From the NCBI GenBank assembly GCA_032622095.1, contig CP136062.1, positions 5,332,001 to 5,396,000 of the forward strand: DNA of 64,000 nucleotides, in the 5' to 3' direction. This document shows positions 34,741-45,301 of the stretch, piece after piece. A program made the position numbers and the translations under genes. The notes beneath the pieces were generated by a model. That model saw only the letters and a program-made list of their open reading frames with translations, was not told the DNA's origin and made no database searches. Origin of the DNA: Siphonodentalium dalli. Lineage: Eukaryota > Mollusca > Scaphopoda > Gadilida > Siphonodentaliidae. Numbering within the stretch: the first letter of the stretch is position 1; every line of letters starts with the position of its first letter.

Positions 34741-35119
34741 TACCCTGCTTGACAAAACAAGTGTCCACCTAACCGCGGTGCAGTTAGCGTTGCCACCGTG
34801 GCTGAAATGCAACTACACCGCGGCTCCACCGGCTAACTACAGTTGGGCCGCGGTGTACTTGCCGTTCGGCCATGGTGTAATTGCCGCGGTGTACGTTCAT
34901 TAAACTGAAAAAAGACGATACAAACCAGAAATCTAACCACGGTGTACATGCCGTTCGGCTGCGGTGTAGTTGCCTTTCGGCCGCAGTGTACTTGCTGTTG
35001 GGCCACGGTGTACTTGCCGTTCGGCCGCGGTGCTTAACTGCAGTTACAAACTCTGACACCGCGGCCGAACGGCAAATACACCGCGGTGCCAATGGACACT
35101 TGTTTTGTCCAGCGGGGTA
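34741..35119 (+). mobile_element. TACCC-TIR element, copy C2, complete
   Basis: 379 bp. The ends are TACCCTGCTTGACAAAACAA and the complement TACCCCGCTGGACAAAACAA. If the outer TA is the target duplication, the element starts CCC. The interior is a degenerate 22-bp minisatellite (GGCCGCGGTGTACTTGCCGTTC). No coding capacity. It provides the empty site for the nested hAT element in copy C3. Confidence 0.85.
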
Positions 35120-35495
35120 CATAAACTGAGATGTGTTTTATGCGTGCATGTTTATATATGTAACTCAAAATTATTCCTTTTATAATTATTTTAATATCAG
35201 TATCAGATTGGTTTTTCAATGGACACCGGACACAGGAAAACTCGTCGTTTTGAATGTAAAATAAAAATTCCCGGGAGAGTTTGAAGTGAGGTACCGTATA
35301 TATACACTGTATTTGCAAAAAAGCACTGCATTATCCATCATTATCTGTGCATTTACCGGTATGACGCAATACGATACGTGTACCGTTATTGTTTGAAATC
35401 TACATGTATAGCGGTACACTGGATTCATGATGAGTCTTTACAGGCCTATAACATGTACATGTGTGACACAATACAATATATGTATTGTTTGAAGT
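35120..35495. other. No gene; one arm of a flanking duplication
   Basis: 35,401-35,447 (ATGTATAGCGGTACACTGGA, then GGCCTA) recurs at 35,849-35,895 on the far side of the next element. Nothing else was seen. Confidence 0.45.
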
Positions 35496-35844
35496 GTACT
35501 GCTATACTTAAAGTAATTGACCACCAATAACGTGGTGTCACCCCGTTAATATGGCGGTACTATACCGCGGTATCCTCCAATACCACGGTACTGATACCGC
35601 TTGTTAACGCGAACAAGTATGTGTGAGTAAATACTTCCCCTAAAAGAGTTCCATGAAAATCACTGCGGTATTCAACAAAATTAATGCGGTGCCCGGTAAA
35701 AGACCACGGTATCATTATCGCCCAATACCGTAACTCCACGCCATGACCGTCTCGATACCGCTACCGTTTATTACCGGTATCACCGCGGTCATGACCGGGG
35801 TATCACCCCGTTTTTCTGGTCAATTACTTTGAGAATAGCGGTAC
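35496..35844. mobile_element. 349-bp TIR element with ACCGCGGTAT words
   Basis: The ends are GTACTGCTATACTTAAAGTA and the complement GTACCGCTATTCTCAAAGTA; both continue ATTGACCA. The interior is dense in TACCGCGGTA/GGTATCACC palindromic words, as in the 33,000 element, though the termini differ. No target duplication was found. Confidence 0.65.
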
Positions 35845-36166
35845 ATGTACATGTATAGCGGTACACTGGATTCACAATGAGTCTTCACAGGCCTACTGTA
35901 GTACTATTTAGTAGTAGATCTGTTAATATTGATCAATCTGATGAATATCCTAATATGTAATTAGCCTTTTGGTACATTAGTTATTTTTAATTCTATTTAG
36001 TATACTGTACATGTATATGTACATGTAAATAGTAATGGGACAATTCCATGTGACTGACATAACATTCAAAGAAGCTACAAATCTTCATGTAACTATAAAT
36101 CTTACTGCTACATGTACATGTACCGGTAACCAAATGTATGAAAATTTGAATAACAAATCACACATA
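35845..36166. other. Second arm of the flanking duplication
   Basis: 35,849-35,895 repeats 35,401-35,447. The rest is AT-rich with TACATGTA clusters at 36,008-36,028 and 36,110-36,122. Confidence 0.45.
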
Positions 36167-36598
36167 TACTCAATCCGATCAGAGGGCCCTATATTATACT
36201 ATTTATTTGGCTTTGGGGGGTAAAAATAATTAATTTGAGCTGAGGAACCTACCAATCAACGCTCAGGGTGATCATATATCGATATTTGATGTTTCGTTAT
36301 TTCTATTCTTTCTGGCCCAGAACACAGTCAAAACTGCATTATTATTACCATTTGATTTTAGAGTTATCCATCCTTATCTGTTTCAATAGTGTTTTGGTGT
36401 ACACATCTCGAGCAGATTACGACGTTAAGGGCAATTATTAGTACTCATCTCGAGAAAATAACAAATTTCAAAAATCAATATCTAATAACTCTGAGCTTTG
36501 TTTAATGGGTTCCTTGAATCGAATCAAATATTTTTTACCCCCCAAAGCCCAAGAAATAGTAATATAGGACCCTCTGATCGGATTGAGTACTAGTACCT
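36167..36598 (-). mobile_element. TTAA MITE, copy 3, old
   Basis: Inverted and diverged relative of 18,578-19,046. It keeps GATCAGAGGG on both arms and the GAGATGAGTAC core. The right end is AGTACCT followed by TTAA (36,599-36,602); the left terminus and its TTAA are lost. Confidence 0.8.
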
Positions 36599-36653
36599 TT
36601 AAGCATAAACCAAGTTTGATCTTTTATTCAATCTTAATGTAAATACATGTATG

Positions 36654-37527
36654 TACCTCGCTGGACAAAACAAGTTTCCATTGGCACCGCGGTGTATGTG
36701 CAGTTCGGCTGCGGTGTCCAGGGAAGGATCCAGGGCTCTTTTGATACCTGTTACAGGTTTGGGCGCCCAAACTCTGGTGTCCTAAATGCCCCCAAATTGC
36801 AAGTGCATAGTTTTATTAAAGCTGAATTTTCTATATTTTGAAGGAAAATATTATATTATAATTCAACATGCAATGCAAATCATCAATATACAGTTGATAT
36901 AGAGTCTTTATTTGCTTAATCAAGTGTCCAGTGAGAAATATTTTAACCCTTTCATGACTGGGGCTTCTTGAAATTTTGCAAAATTCCTGTGCCAATGCAT
37001 TCTCTTATAGAAATGAGAGCCTCCCATCTAAGGAGCCTCGCATATATAAGATAATACATTGGCCTTTATCGTGACCTTGTACATGTAAGCCAGTGCATTT
37101 TCTTATGCAGGCTCTTCGGCATATCATGGTCACGAAACAGGTGTCCCCAAAAAATTCCTGGATCCATCCCTGGCGGTGTCAGAGTTTGTAACTGCAGTTG
37201 AGCACCGCGGCCTAACAGCAAGTACACTGCGGCCTAACAGCAAGTACACTGCGGCCAAACAGCAAGTTCACTGTGGCGAAAGGCAACTACTAGTACCCTC
37301 GCGGTCGAATGGCATGTACACCGTGGTTAGATTTCTGGTTTGTATTGTCTTTTTTCAGTTTGATGAAAGTACACCGTAGAAACTACATGTACACCATGCC
37401 GAATGACAATTACACCACGGCCCAACTGTAGTTAGCTTGTGGAGCTGCGGTGTAGTAGCATTTCGGCCGCGGTGGCAATGCTAACTGCACCGCAGTTAAG
37501 TGGACACTTGTTTTGTCCAGCAGGGTA
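36654..37527 (-). mobile_element. TACCC-TIR element, copy C3, interrupted
   Basis: Inverted relative of C2. The ends are TACCTCGCTGGACAAAACAA and GTTTTGTCCAGCAGGGTA. It is split by the hAT element at 36,719-37,172; excision in silico restores collinearity with C2. The 22-bp minisatellite units are partly expanded (CGGCCTAACAGCAAGTACACTG-type, 37,200-37,270). Confidence 0.88.
36719..37172 (-). mobile_element. hAT MITE, copy 2, nested, with perfect TSD
   Basis: 454 bp, inverted relative of 30,419-30,910. The 8-bp duplication GCGGTGTC (36,711-36,718 and 37,173-37,180) is exact. The empty site, with one GCGGTGTC, is readable on the opposite strand of C2. It includes the same captured inner element. 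Confidence 0.95.
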
Positions 37528-37628
37528 TTTCCACTGTGTTGTTCAAGTAATACTAGTACTTTCACCACAACAAGATTGTAGTTCAGTATTTCTGCAACTG
37601 GATAAAAAATAAAAAATTCCCTACCCAC

Positions 37629-37677
<49 letters not shown>

Positions 37678-38097
37678 CGGTCCAAAAAAATGTCCAGGCA
37701 TGTATGATCATTTTTATTTTTTCCAGACAGGCTATTTTGGACACCCACCCTTTTTTCCATTTCAGGAATTTTTTTCCAGTGAGTTTTGGACATCCACCCT
37801 GTAAATAGTTTATTGCATGAAATTTTAATAGAACAGTGCATAATGCAGATAACGATACTACTAGTATTTGAATTTATCATGTAAGAGTGTCTTTAATCAA
37901 GAAATGTGTCAACATAATCACATTTCTAGTGATAGGCAGATTGCCAAAGTTTTTATTAACATTCATTTTCATAATTTCATAGTACTAGTACAGTGTATAT
38001 AGTCACATGATCCAGTCACATAATCACATTTGAGTATTCTACAGACTACATGGAACAACACATTTCAGATTATTTGATATTTTGATATTTGCTATGT
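37528..38097. other. No gene; poly-G tract
   Basis: Holds the 47-base G run described separately and AT-rich DNA. Open frames here read through the homopolymer as polyproline on the minus strand and are artefacts. Confidence 0.4.
37631..37677 (+). repeat. 47-base G homopolymer
   Basis: Uninterrupted G run between CCCACCC and CGGTCC. Its real length is uncertain, since such runs are error-prone in sequencing and assembly. Confidence 0.9.
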
Positions 38098-38947
38098 CAG
38101 GGTTTCCGCTAGGGGGTAGGGGAATGGGGCCGGTAGCCATCAAGGGCAAAAATCCAGGTAAAAGTAGCCTGTTTTACTTTTAGCACTGGTTGAACTACTT
38201 TCGTTATATCGGCCAATAGAATCATGTGAGAGTAGAAATGGCAGACTGTTTTGTTACATTTGTGCCCGAGTGCCAAGCTATCAACCCTTATACATGTACC
38301 TGTAACTTTAAAACTAGTAAATTTATTAGATATAAATTAATTTACGAAGTAGATGTACAGAACACCAGTAATTTGGATCCCGAGTTAAACATGCCCATTA
38401 ATGTTAAAAGACTCAATGGAAGAATCAGCAGATATTTTGGATGGATAACATAATCGGAATATATTAAGGCTGATTACATATCTGGCTGACGAGTATTCTT
38501 TGTGGGCAGTGGTAAGATGCCTTGATGCCCGGTGCGGCTACTCCCACATTTCTCTCTTGCTCTATTACAAAGTTAATAGTATATTTTGCGGTATAAAACA
38601 TGACAGGTATGATTAAATTACTGCTCTTTTGCATAGCATAACCGGGTAACGTAACTACTAGTAACCAGCCTCAAAGGCATAGCTTCTAGCGATGTCAGTT
38701 CCGATCACTTCATGTTTCAATTTAACAACGCGTTTAGAGTGTGTACACTCACAAGATATAAAATAAATTCGCCTTTTAAAATTCCTTAGTACTACATGTA
38801 CATGTATTCCAACAAAATTCAGAAGTTTTAAACATCTGTATACTTTATAGACATGCAGTATGTCCTGGGGTATTGCAGGAGGGGAAAACTTGGTGAGGGG
38901 AACTGGGCCGTCAAGGGAACCCCCTGACGGTATAGCGGAAAACCCTG
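38098..38947. mobile_element. 850-bp non-autonomous hAT element
   Basis: The ends are CAGGGTTTCCGCTAGGGGG and the complement CAGGGTTTTCCGCTATACC. GCTATGT flanks both sides (38,091-38,097 and 38,948-38,954), a 7-bp exact duplication consistent with a degraded 8-bp one. An inner frame at 38,226-38,453 is unrecognised. It contains a SINE-like piece. Confidence 0.85.
38504..38575 (+). mobile_element. SINE-like body, no 5S head
   Basis: Shares the CGGTGCGRCT.CTCCCRCATTTCTCT and RTTACA pattern with the SINE at 28,256-28,300. The promoter head was not recognised. It lies within the hAT element. Confidence 0.45.
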
Positions 38948-38954
38948 GCTATGT

Positions 38955-39690
38955 GATATATCGCTTGAACCAAATTGTTTTCATTTGCACCCCCCTATAT
39001 ATTCATAAAGCATGGTTCTACCCGTATATTCCAATCCCGGTATGAGAACATTCAGATATTTTAACCTGAAAAATTGCATAAAACCTAACATCTACATGTA
39101 GTGGTCTAACTCCCAGACAAATGCACACGGCTACAGGCAAAAACCAGGAAAAGCCGGCTGACCATGGTTGTTTGGCTCAGTGTGAGAAAATTTGGAATTG
39201 TTGAGCATTTGGAAGGTGAATACAATCATGTCTTTCTATCCTGTAGAATATAGGTACCCTGTAGGAGAAGATACATGTACTCGAGCACATCTGTGCTTTT
39301 TTTTATTCCAAATGTATAGAACTGTCTTGTCACTGTTTCTGGTCATTATCATGTGACTTAATTTTTTTAATGATATAAATAAAACACATTATCTTTTTCA
39401 GTACCAAAATAAAAATAACGGTAATGATATAAAACATGATGGTATGTCAGCACTTGAAGGCTAACTGAATGTTTGCAAAGGGGAGGGGGCCTTGTGAGTA
39501 AGCCCAGTACCAACTTTATGAGTAAATACATGTACATGCACAAGCCCGCCCCCCCAGGCTTACTGATTGGTGTACATGTACATGTATACAGTATGTAAAA
39601 GTACCCGTACCAAGGATTAGGGGTATATAGTGATACATGTACCTCAGTCTGCCTTTCCTTTCGGTGGGTCATTCTGTCTGTCCATAACTA
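38955..39690. other. No gene recognised
   Basis: AT-rich with C and G homopolymers near 39,480 and 39,548 and TACATGTA palindromes at 39,528 and 39,576. Confidence 0.35.
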
Positions 39691-40304
39691 TCATTTCACA
39701 ACACAGCTCAAAAATGGGAATTCCAATTTGGGTGTCCTTCGGCATGCTGGTGCATGTAGATCAGGATTGTGGATGTCCACATAATGGAGGTTTTGTTCAG
39801 ACTTTTTCCCAGAGTTATGGCCCTTTACTGGACTTGTGTAGCGTCCATAACAAACATGCTGTATATCAGTGTAACTGGATTTGCAATTTGTGATGCGTTT
39901 TTCAATTTCTGCAAAGCAATTTACAAAGAAAAAACATGTATTGGTAGAGAATGCTACCGGTATATAAAATCTACTCTGACCTCTGGCTGTGGATGTCTTT
40001 ATTATTGGATTTTGTTGTCTTATGTCGTAGTGTTGGGGGAAAATGTTTTGTCCATTAATAATACCCCCTGCAACGCGGTTGTGGAGAAGGGGGTTTATAC
40101 TCCAATCAGCTTGTCTGTGGACACAAATTTGTCTGGAGTTTTTCTCAGCTGTTTTCTGATCATTTTCCATGGAAGTTGGCACAGACATCCACAACATGGG
40201 GATCTGCGATTATGACATCTGTCAGACTTTTTTTGGTGGAGTTACATCCCCATTTTTCGACTTAGAAAATCTTTGCAAAATGTATAATTTTGTCCTACAT
40301 TTTT
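39691..40304 (+). repeat. Body of the AGCTCA-hairpin repeat
   Basis: Contains GTTCAGACTTTTTCCCAGAGTTATGGCCC-type sequence (39,797-39,828) and GGAGTTACATCCCC (40,239). It runs directly into the hairpin at 40,305. I associate this type with mollusc-like genomes. Frames of 148 and 168 codons on opposite strands here are repeat shadows. Confidence 0.55.
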
Positions 40305-40334
40305 AGCTCAACTTTACTTTGTAAAGTTTGAGCT
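40305..40334. repeat. 30-bp hairpin at a repeat junction
   Basis: The arms AGCTCAACTTTAC and GTAAAGTTTGAGCT pair with a one-base bulge around a TTT centre. It is followed by ATTG. Size and following bases parallel the palindrome at 51,955 and its copies. Confidence 0.75.
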
Positions 40335-41699
40335 ATTGCCATGGCTTGGTATCCGTCGTCCGTGTGTGTGAGGGTGTGTGACTCGTCAACAATTTCCTTT
40401 AGCACGGGCTACAGGTTGTACCTTTGGTCAGATCATTATGAAATTTGTCATGGTGTTGACAGTATGATAAAGATAGTGACCACTCGTCGTCTGTCTGTGT
40501 GTCCATGGACATTTATGCATGGTGCGATAACTCAAACATTTTCTATCTGATCGGAATTTTACATATGAATGTCTGAGCCCAAAAGACAGATATATTTTTA
40601 ACTGAGTTATGGCCCTTTTTCTAAAAAATATTCACTCTATATTAAAAAACAAAACAATTTTTTTTAGATTGAATTCCTTGCTCAATTTATCCAAAAAAAC
40701 CACAATATCAATAAATGAATAAAAAAAACAAACTTTTTTGTTTAAATAATTAAAAAAAAAACAAATTTCCAAAATTAACAAAATATGAAAAACTAACACC
40801 ATTACAACTCTGCCAAGGGTACCCGAGTCAGCACATCAAATTTTTTTTTAATCGGTAGAAAATACCCGTACATGTATTGTGTTGTGTACTGGTAAATTTG
40901 TTTTGAGCGACATTAAACCCAATTCACCAATTCCATCCCATGCCTTTGGACTACTGTAGCTATTAATACAATACGGCTATATGATTTTCAGATGTCTCTT
41001 ATGCTAATGTGCAGATAAAGAAAGTTATTGTATCTAATTTAAAAAAACAGTTTCAACAATTCAGATCACATGCTGTTAAAAGTAGACTAGATCATCACTC
41101 TACAGATGGTCTGATGTTATTATACAAAAAATGTAAATGTTATTGGTTTAATAGTGATACCAGTCTTCAGCATAAACGATGCCTGTGATTTGTTGACCGC
41201 TGTGGTGTATAAATAATTCATACCAATGGGTCAGCAGTATGGTATCTTATCTTGATGGCTGGTGTTGGTAGAATGTGATACATTGTCATTGTAAACTTAA
41301 ATTGCAATCTCTTGACCAAGCAGACCAAGTAATTATTCCATGGTCACCTTTTCACATTTAACCCAAGGCCGTGGTGGTGCAGCGCATTACAGATCCTGTT
41401 CCAGTGCATTATCTTACATACGGTACATGTAAATGCGAGTGACCCATAAATTCCAATAAGTTGAGTTATGTACATGTATGGTCTATAATAATACGTAACA
41501 GTATGCTCTATCATTCAACATCAAAACTCTCCTTTATGTTTCCAATCATAGTAATTTACTATCGCGAAGGAATGGGTTAACATCTGCCGATCATGATCGG
41601 CCTCTCATTTGCTCAATAGGTTTTATGATTGGGGTTAGGGTTTTGTACCTGCAATGGGAATCTGTTATTTTATTATTTTAACTAAATGTTTACTGACAT
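40335..41699. other. No gene; repeat fragments and AT-rich DNA
   Basis: 40,335-40,388 continues the AGCTCA repeat (GTCCGTGTGTGTG). 40,389-40,460 is a fragment of the 160-bp unit from 29.6-32.3 kb. 40,610-40,850 is very A- and T-rich. The rest shows nothing. Confidence 0.45.
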
Positions 41700-42100
41700 G
41701 TGAACCATCTTAGTGTTTTAAAAAAGGGGGTATCCTTAGTCCCATTGGGACAGTCACACCTCTAATGTTTACCAGAGTTACGGCCCTTGTTTGAGTTAGA
41801 AATTTGTGTCTGAAAGAATATTTAAGCTTGTAACTCGGGGTGTTAATTATAGGGTGTTCTTGTACGTTTAGCATAGGTTGGTGGAAAGGATCCCCAAATA
41901 CCAGTTTCATATTTGCCAGTTACAACCCTTCCTTGACTTGGAAATTTGTGATTGAGGATTCAGATGGTTCGGAGGTACAGTGTATATGTGGAGACCTTCG
42001 TTTGACCCCGTCCTTCACAGGGCAAGTTTTGTCTGCACTCTTTTCGGAGTTATAGCCCTTTGCCAGAGTTATGACCTTGTATTAGACTGAGAGATGTTCC
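41700..42100 (+). repeat. Fragment with GAGTTAYNNCCC boxes
   Basis: CAGAGTTACGGCCCTT (41,773), CGGAGTTATAGCCCTTT (42,047) and CAGAGTTATGACCTTG (42,066) stand in otherwise unrelated sequence. It is similar in style to 39.7-40.3 kb and to the arrays after 45.3 kb. Confidence 0.5.
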
Positions 42101-42693
42101 CCATTACTTTATTTTCGCTCTAAATAGTAAATACACCCAACCTTGAGTGTTCCCTGTCTTATATTCCACTATAGTACAAGAAATCTCAATCATGCCGCGA
42201 TTATACTGAACAAATGACAGAAATATTTTGATCCGACAAGAGTACATGTAAAATCATGTTTACATTATTCATGATTTTCATTAACTCATTTTCAACACTT
42301 TGATTCTTGTAAAAGCTCCTGACTTGCTGTAGAAATTCTAAAGCATTTGCCTAAAGTGATATCTTATCAGTTGTATGTATTTCAATTACTGCTACTGCAA
42401 ATGAGAATTATGAATATTGAATTGCAATTTCTTTTCATTCCTGGTGGTAGTTTACCTTTTATTGTGAAAATATGACAGAATATATAACAACAATAGTCAC
42501 TATAGTCTACACACTGCAAGGTGAGTGAAATTATGAATTATTGACAAAATTGAAAATCATGTATTTCTATCAACTGGCAATGAGTTTGTGCTATAAATTA
42601 GTACACAAGAACTTGAACATGAAATTGTGTGGGACTGGTTGAATTGACCTGCGATATGATGGATCACATCCACCCTCAAGCTACTTTTGCCAT
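42101..42693. other. No gene recognised
   Basis: AT-rich. GAGTTTGTGCTATAAATTA at 42,583 matches 25,849. Confidence 0.35.
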
Positions 42694-42697
42694 TTAA

Positions 42698-42960
42698 CCC
42701 TTTCATACTGGTGCAGCATTAAATATAATGTGCCTGTGCACACTCGTATACATGCAGATGTATACATGTACAAATATATGCATGTCTCTCATGGTGAGCC
42801 TCGCATATAAAAGTGCACTGGTTTACAATGTTAAGGCAAATGTTGTTTGGCCAATGTCTTTTCTTATATATGCGAGGCTCCCAATGGGAGACTCCCATAT
42901 ATAAGTGTGCATTGGACCAAGTTTTTCGCAAAAATTCATTGAGCTCCAGTCATGATAAGG
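42698..42960 (+). mobile_element. 263-bp TTAA-flanked MITE
   Basis: TTAA at 42,694-42,697 and 42,961-42,964. The ends are CCCTTTCATACTGG and the complement CCTTATCATGACTGG. A CCCTTT start with a TTAA target resembles piggyBac-type elements, which is an inference. The inner inverted blocks GAGCCTCGCATATA and TATATGCGAGGCTC are shared with the captured element inside the hAT MITEs. Confidence 0.75.
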
Positions 42961-42964
42961 TTAA

Positions 42965-43393
42965 TGGCATTTTTCTGATGTGCAGGGGTAGATATGCTTG
43001 AGACCCCGTCACAGTTTAATTCACACCAGTTTCTCAGCTTCTGTTATTTTACGGAGTTCGAACTCATAGTCCTGATAGATGTACATGTACCGGTAGATGG
43101 TGATTTATGAGCTGAGTTTAGAACCACATAATTGGTGGGAGGGGTTCTGGTTTTGCCCCACCTAACTTTGGTATTCAGTGGAAAATCTGTTGTATAACTA
43201 GACCAACAAATGGCCACATTTAAAATATTTCTAACTTTATGAAATTGAGGTAGCAGTTGTTAAATGATTCAATCATGTGAGATTGAAGCCACAGCAATAT
43301 CCATGTTGGTCGGTTGATAATGGTTTATCGTCATTTCAGCCGCTATGCCATGTCACAACAGCAGTTTTACTGGTTGAATGACCACATAAATAG
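42965..43393. other. No gene recognised
   Basis: No repeat or coding signal that I can support. Confidence 0.35.
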
Positions 43394-43397
43394 TTAA

Positions 43398-43868
43398 AGG
43401 TACTCAACCCGTAAAGAGGGTCCCCATCTCAACAGATTCCAACAACAACAATCCGATCAGAGGGTCCTATATTACTATTGCTTTGGCTTTGGGGGTAAAA
43501 AATATTTGATTCGAGTCGAGGAACCCATCAAACAAAGCTCAGAGTTATTAAGATATTGATTTTTGAAATTTGTTATTATTCTCGAGATGAGTACTTATAA
43601 CTGCCGTAATCTGCTCTGGATGTGTACTCAAAATCTATTCAAACAGACAAGGATGGATAACTCTAAAATCAAGTGGTAATTTTAACGCAATTTTTACTGA
43701 TTTCTGGGCCAGATAGTATTCCCGATAATGAAAAATAATAGATTTCTAAAATCGATATCTAACAAATCTGAGCTTTGATGGGTGACTTCCTCGACTCGAA
43801 TCAAATATTTTTGACCCCCGAAGCCATTGAAATAGTAATTGAGAGGAGTTTTATCAGGTTGAGTACCT
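43398..43868 (+). mobile_element. TTAA-target MITE, copy 2, young
   Basis: 471 bp, flanked by exact TTAA (43,394-43,397 and 43,869-43,872). It is nearly identical over its whole length to 18,578-19,046, with roughly a dozen differences by eye, including a GTTATT/TTATGT region. This points to recent activity of an unseen autonomous partner. Confidence 0.92.
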
Positions 43869-43872
43869 TTAA

Positions 43873-45301
43873 TCGCCCAACCCCACCAAACGGGCACCCA
43901 TGTTGTTCAGCTTTGGTTCGTTAATTAAGCTAGCTTATGTTCATATTATTGGTCCACCGGGAGGTGTCAATTACCATGTCTAATGACCATGAAGTGATAA
44001 TTTCGTCTGACGCGTGTCTGTTCCCGGGTGTCCCATCGCAGCCGGCATTTCATTAAAAATATTTGTGCATCTATTTACAATGCATAATGTATATATTTAC
44101 ATGAATTATATTCAACTATGGTCGTATGGTATGCATACATGTACATCAGTATAATAATGTTCATAGTGTTCTCCTGCACTTAACTGTGAAAGACTGAAAC
44201 CAAAGTTTCAGACAAACTAGGACAATCCGGTGTGTGTGTAATTTAGAAATCAGTTTCCACTCACGGGAAGTATATTAGTTATAAACGCTCTTTATCGACA
44301 TACAACTTATAATATTTCGATACACTTGTATTTGGTACAATTAACCTCACCACCATAAAGACAGCAATTAGAAACACACAAAACGTCATCCCGTATATAT
44401 GTTATCCTCGTCATATACGTTGTATTTGTTAAAATGTTAATGGGAGAGGGGTGGATGTAAGTTGTTAAAATTTGTGCCCCTATCCCTCTTGTAATATTAT
44501 ATTACAATAAAATATGTTTTTAAAAAAGACACGATATAAGACTTATATATGTATTTGGGGTGGTGGGGTCAATTGTGCGAAATTCCCCTGACTATATATC
44601 TCCTAGTTTTTTTTATTTTTATGCATTTTAGTTAAATAAAGTGGGAGTTTTGGGGTAAATATGAGAATCTCTATCAATTAGTGGAAAATCTTCGGCGTGA
44701 CGTCATCGCATGCGCTAATATTAAACGTGTGTCTTACCAATAATTATGAAGTTGATTTTGTGAGTTAATTATGTGATAAATATAGTTACGATGTACATGT
44801 AGGTTGTATACAATGCTATGTATTGGCATCAAGCTAATACTATTCCGAAATTTGCCTTGCCAACTCAACATCATGCAATGTTAAAATAGCACATAACAGT
44901 CGGGAACATATGATTCAATATAACCATACTGTATTATATTGATGCCCAAAGTAAGGTAGACATATATTTTGCATTGTGTTGTGTCGGGGACAGTCAAAAA
45001 ATATTTTTAAAAAACAGGCGTCCTATTTGAACATATATTTTACCATTAACTTGCGATGAACGCTCTTTATTGGAATAATGCATAGCCCGTGCATACCATG
45101 TCCTCAACAGAACAACCAGATAGGACCGAAATAAGAACAGTCTCACGCATACAGCGATGCGTTCATAAGCACTGCGCTCTCGTCGCACACCGTTCCGATA
45201 CGCGCGCCGAATCTGGAGCGTAATTAGCTACAGCGCCGATCTCAGCGCGTTTGCGCGCTCTATCTGGCGGGCCGGGTAAGCCAAACTCCGATATATCGTA
45301 G
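43873..45301. other. Possibly low-copy DNA, no gene recognised
   Basis: No array or TIR pair found. AACGCTCTTTAT occurs at 44,284 and 45,059. 45,170-45,275 is unusually CpG-rich (CGATACGCGCGCCGAATC and GCGCGTTTGCGCGC). No open frame is convincing. Confidence 0.35.

Noticed and set aside
37410-37880. Minus-strand 156-codon frame with polyproline
   Set aside because: It is created by reading through the 47-base G run and by the end of a TIR element.
39691-40215. Overlapping frames of 148 (plus) and 168 (minus) codons
   Set aside because: Both fall in a dispersed AGCTCA-type repeat body. Opposite-strand openness and no domain point to chance.
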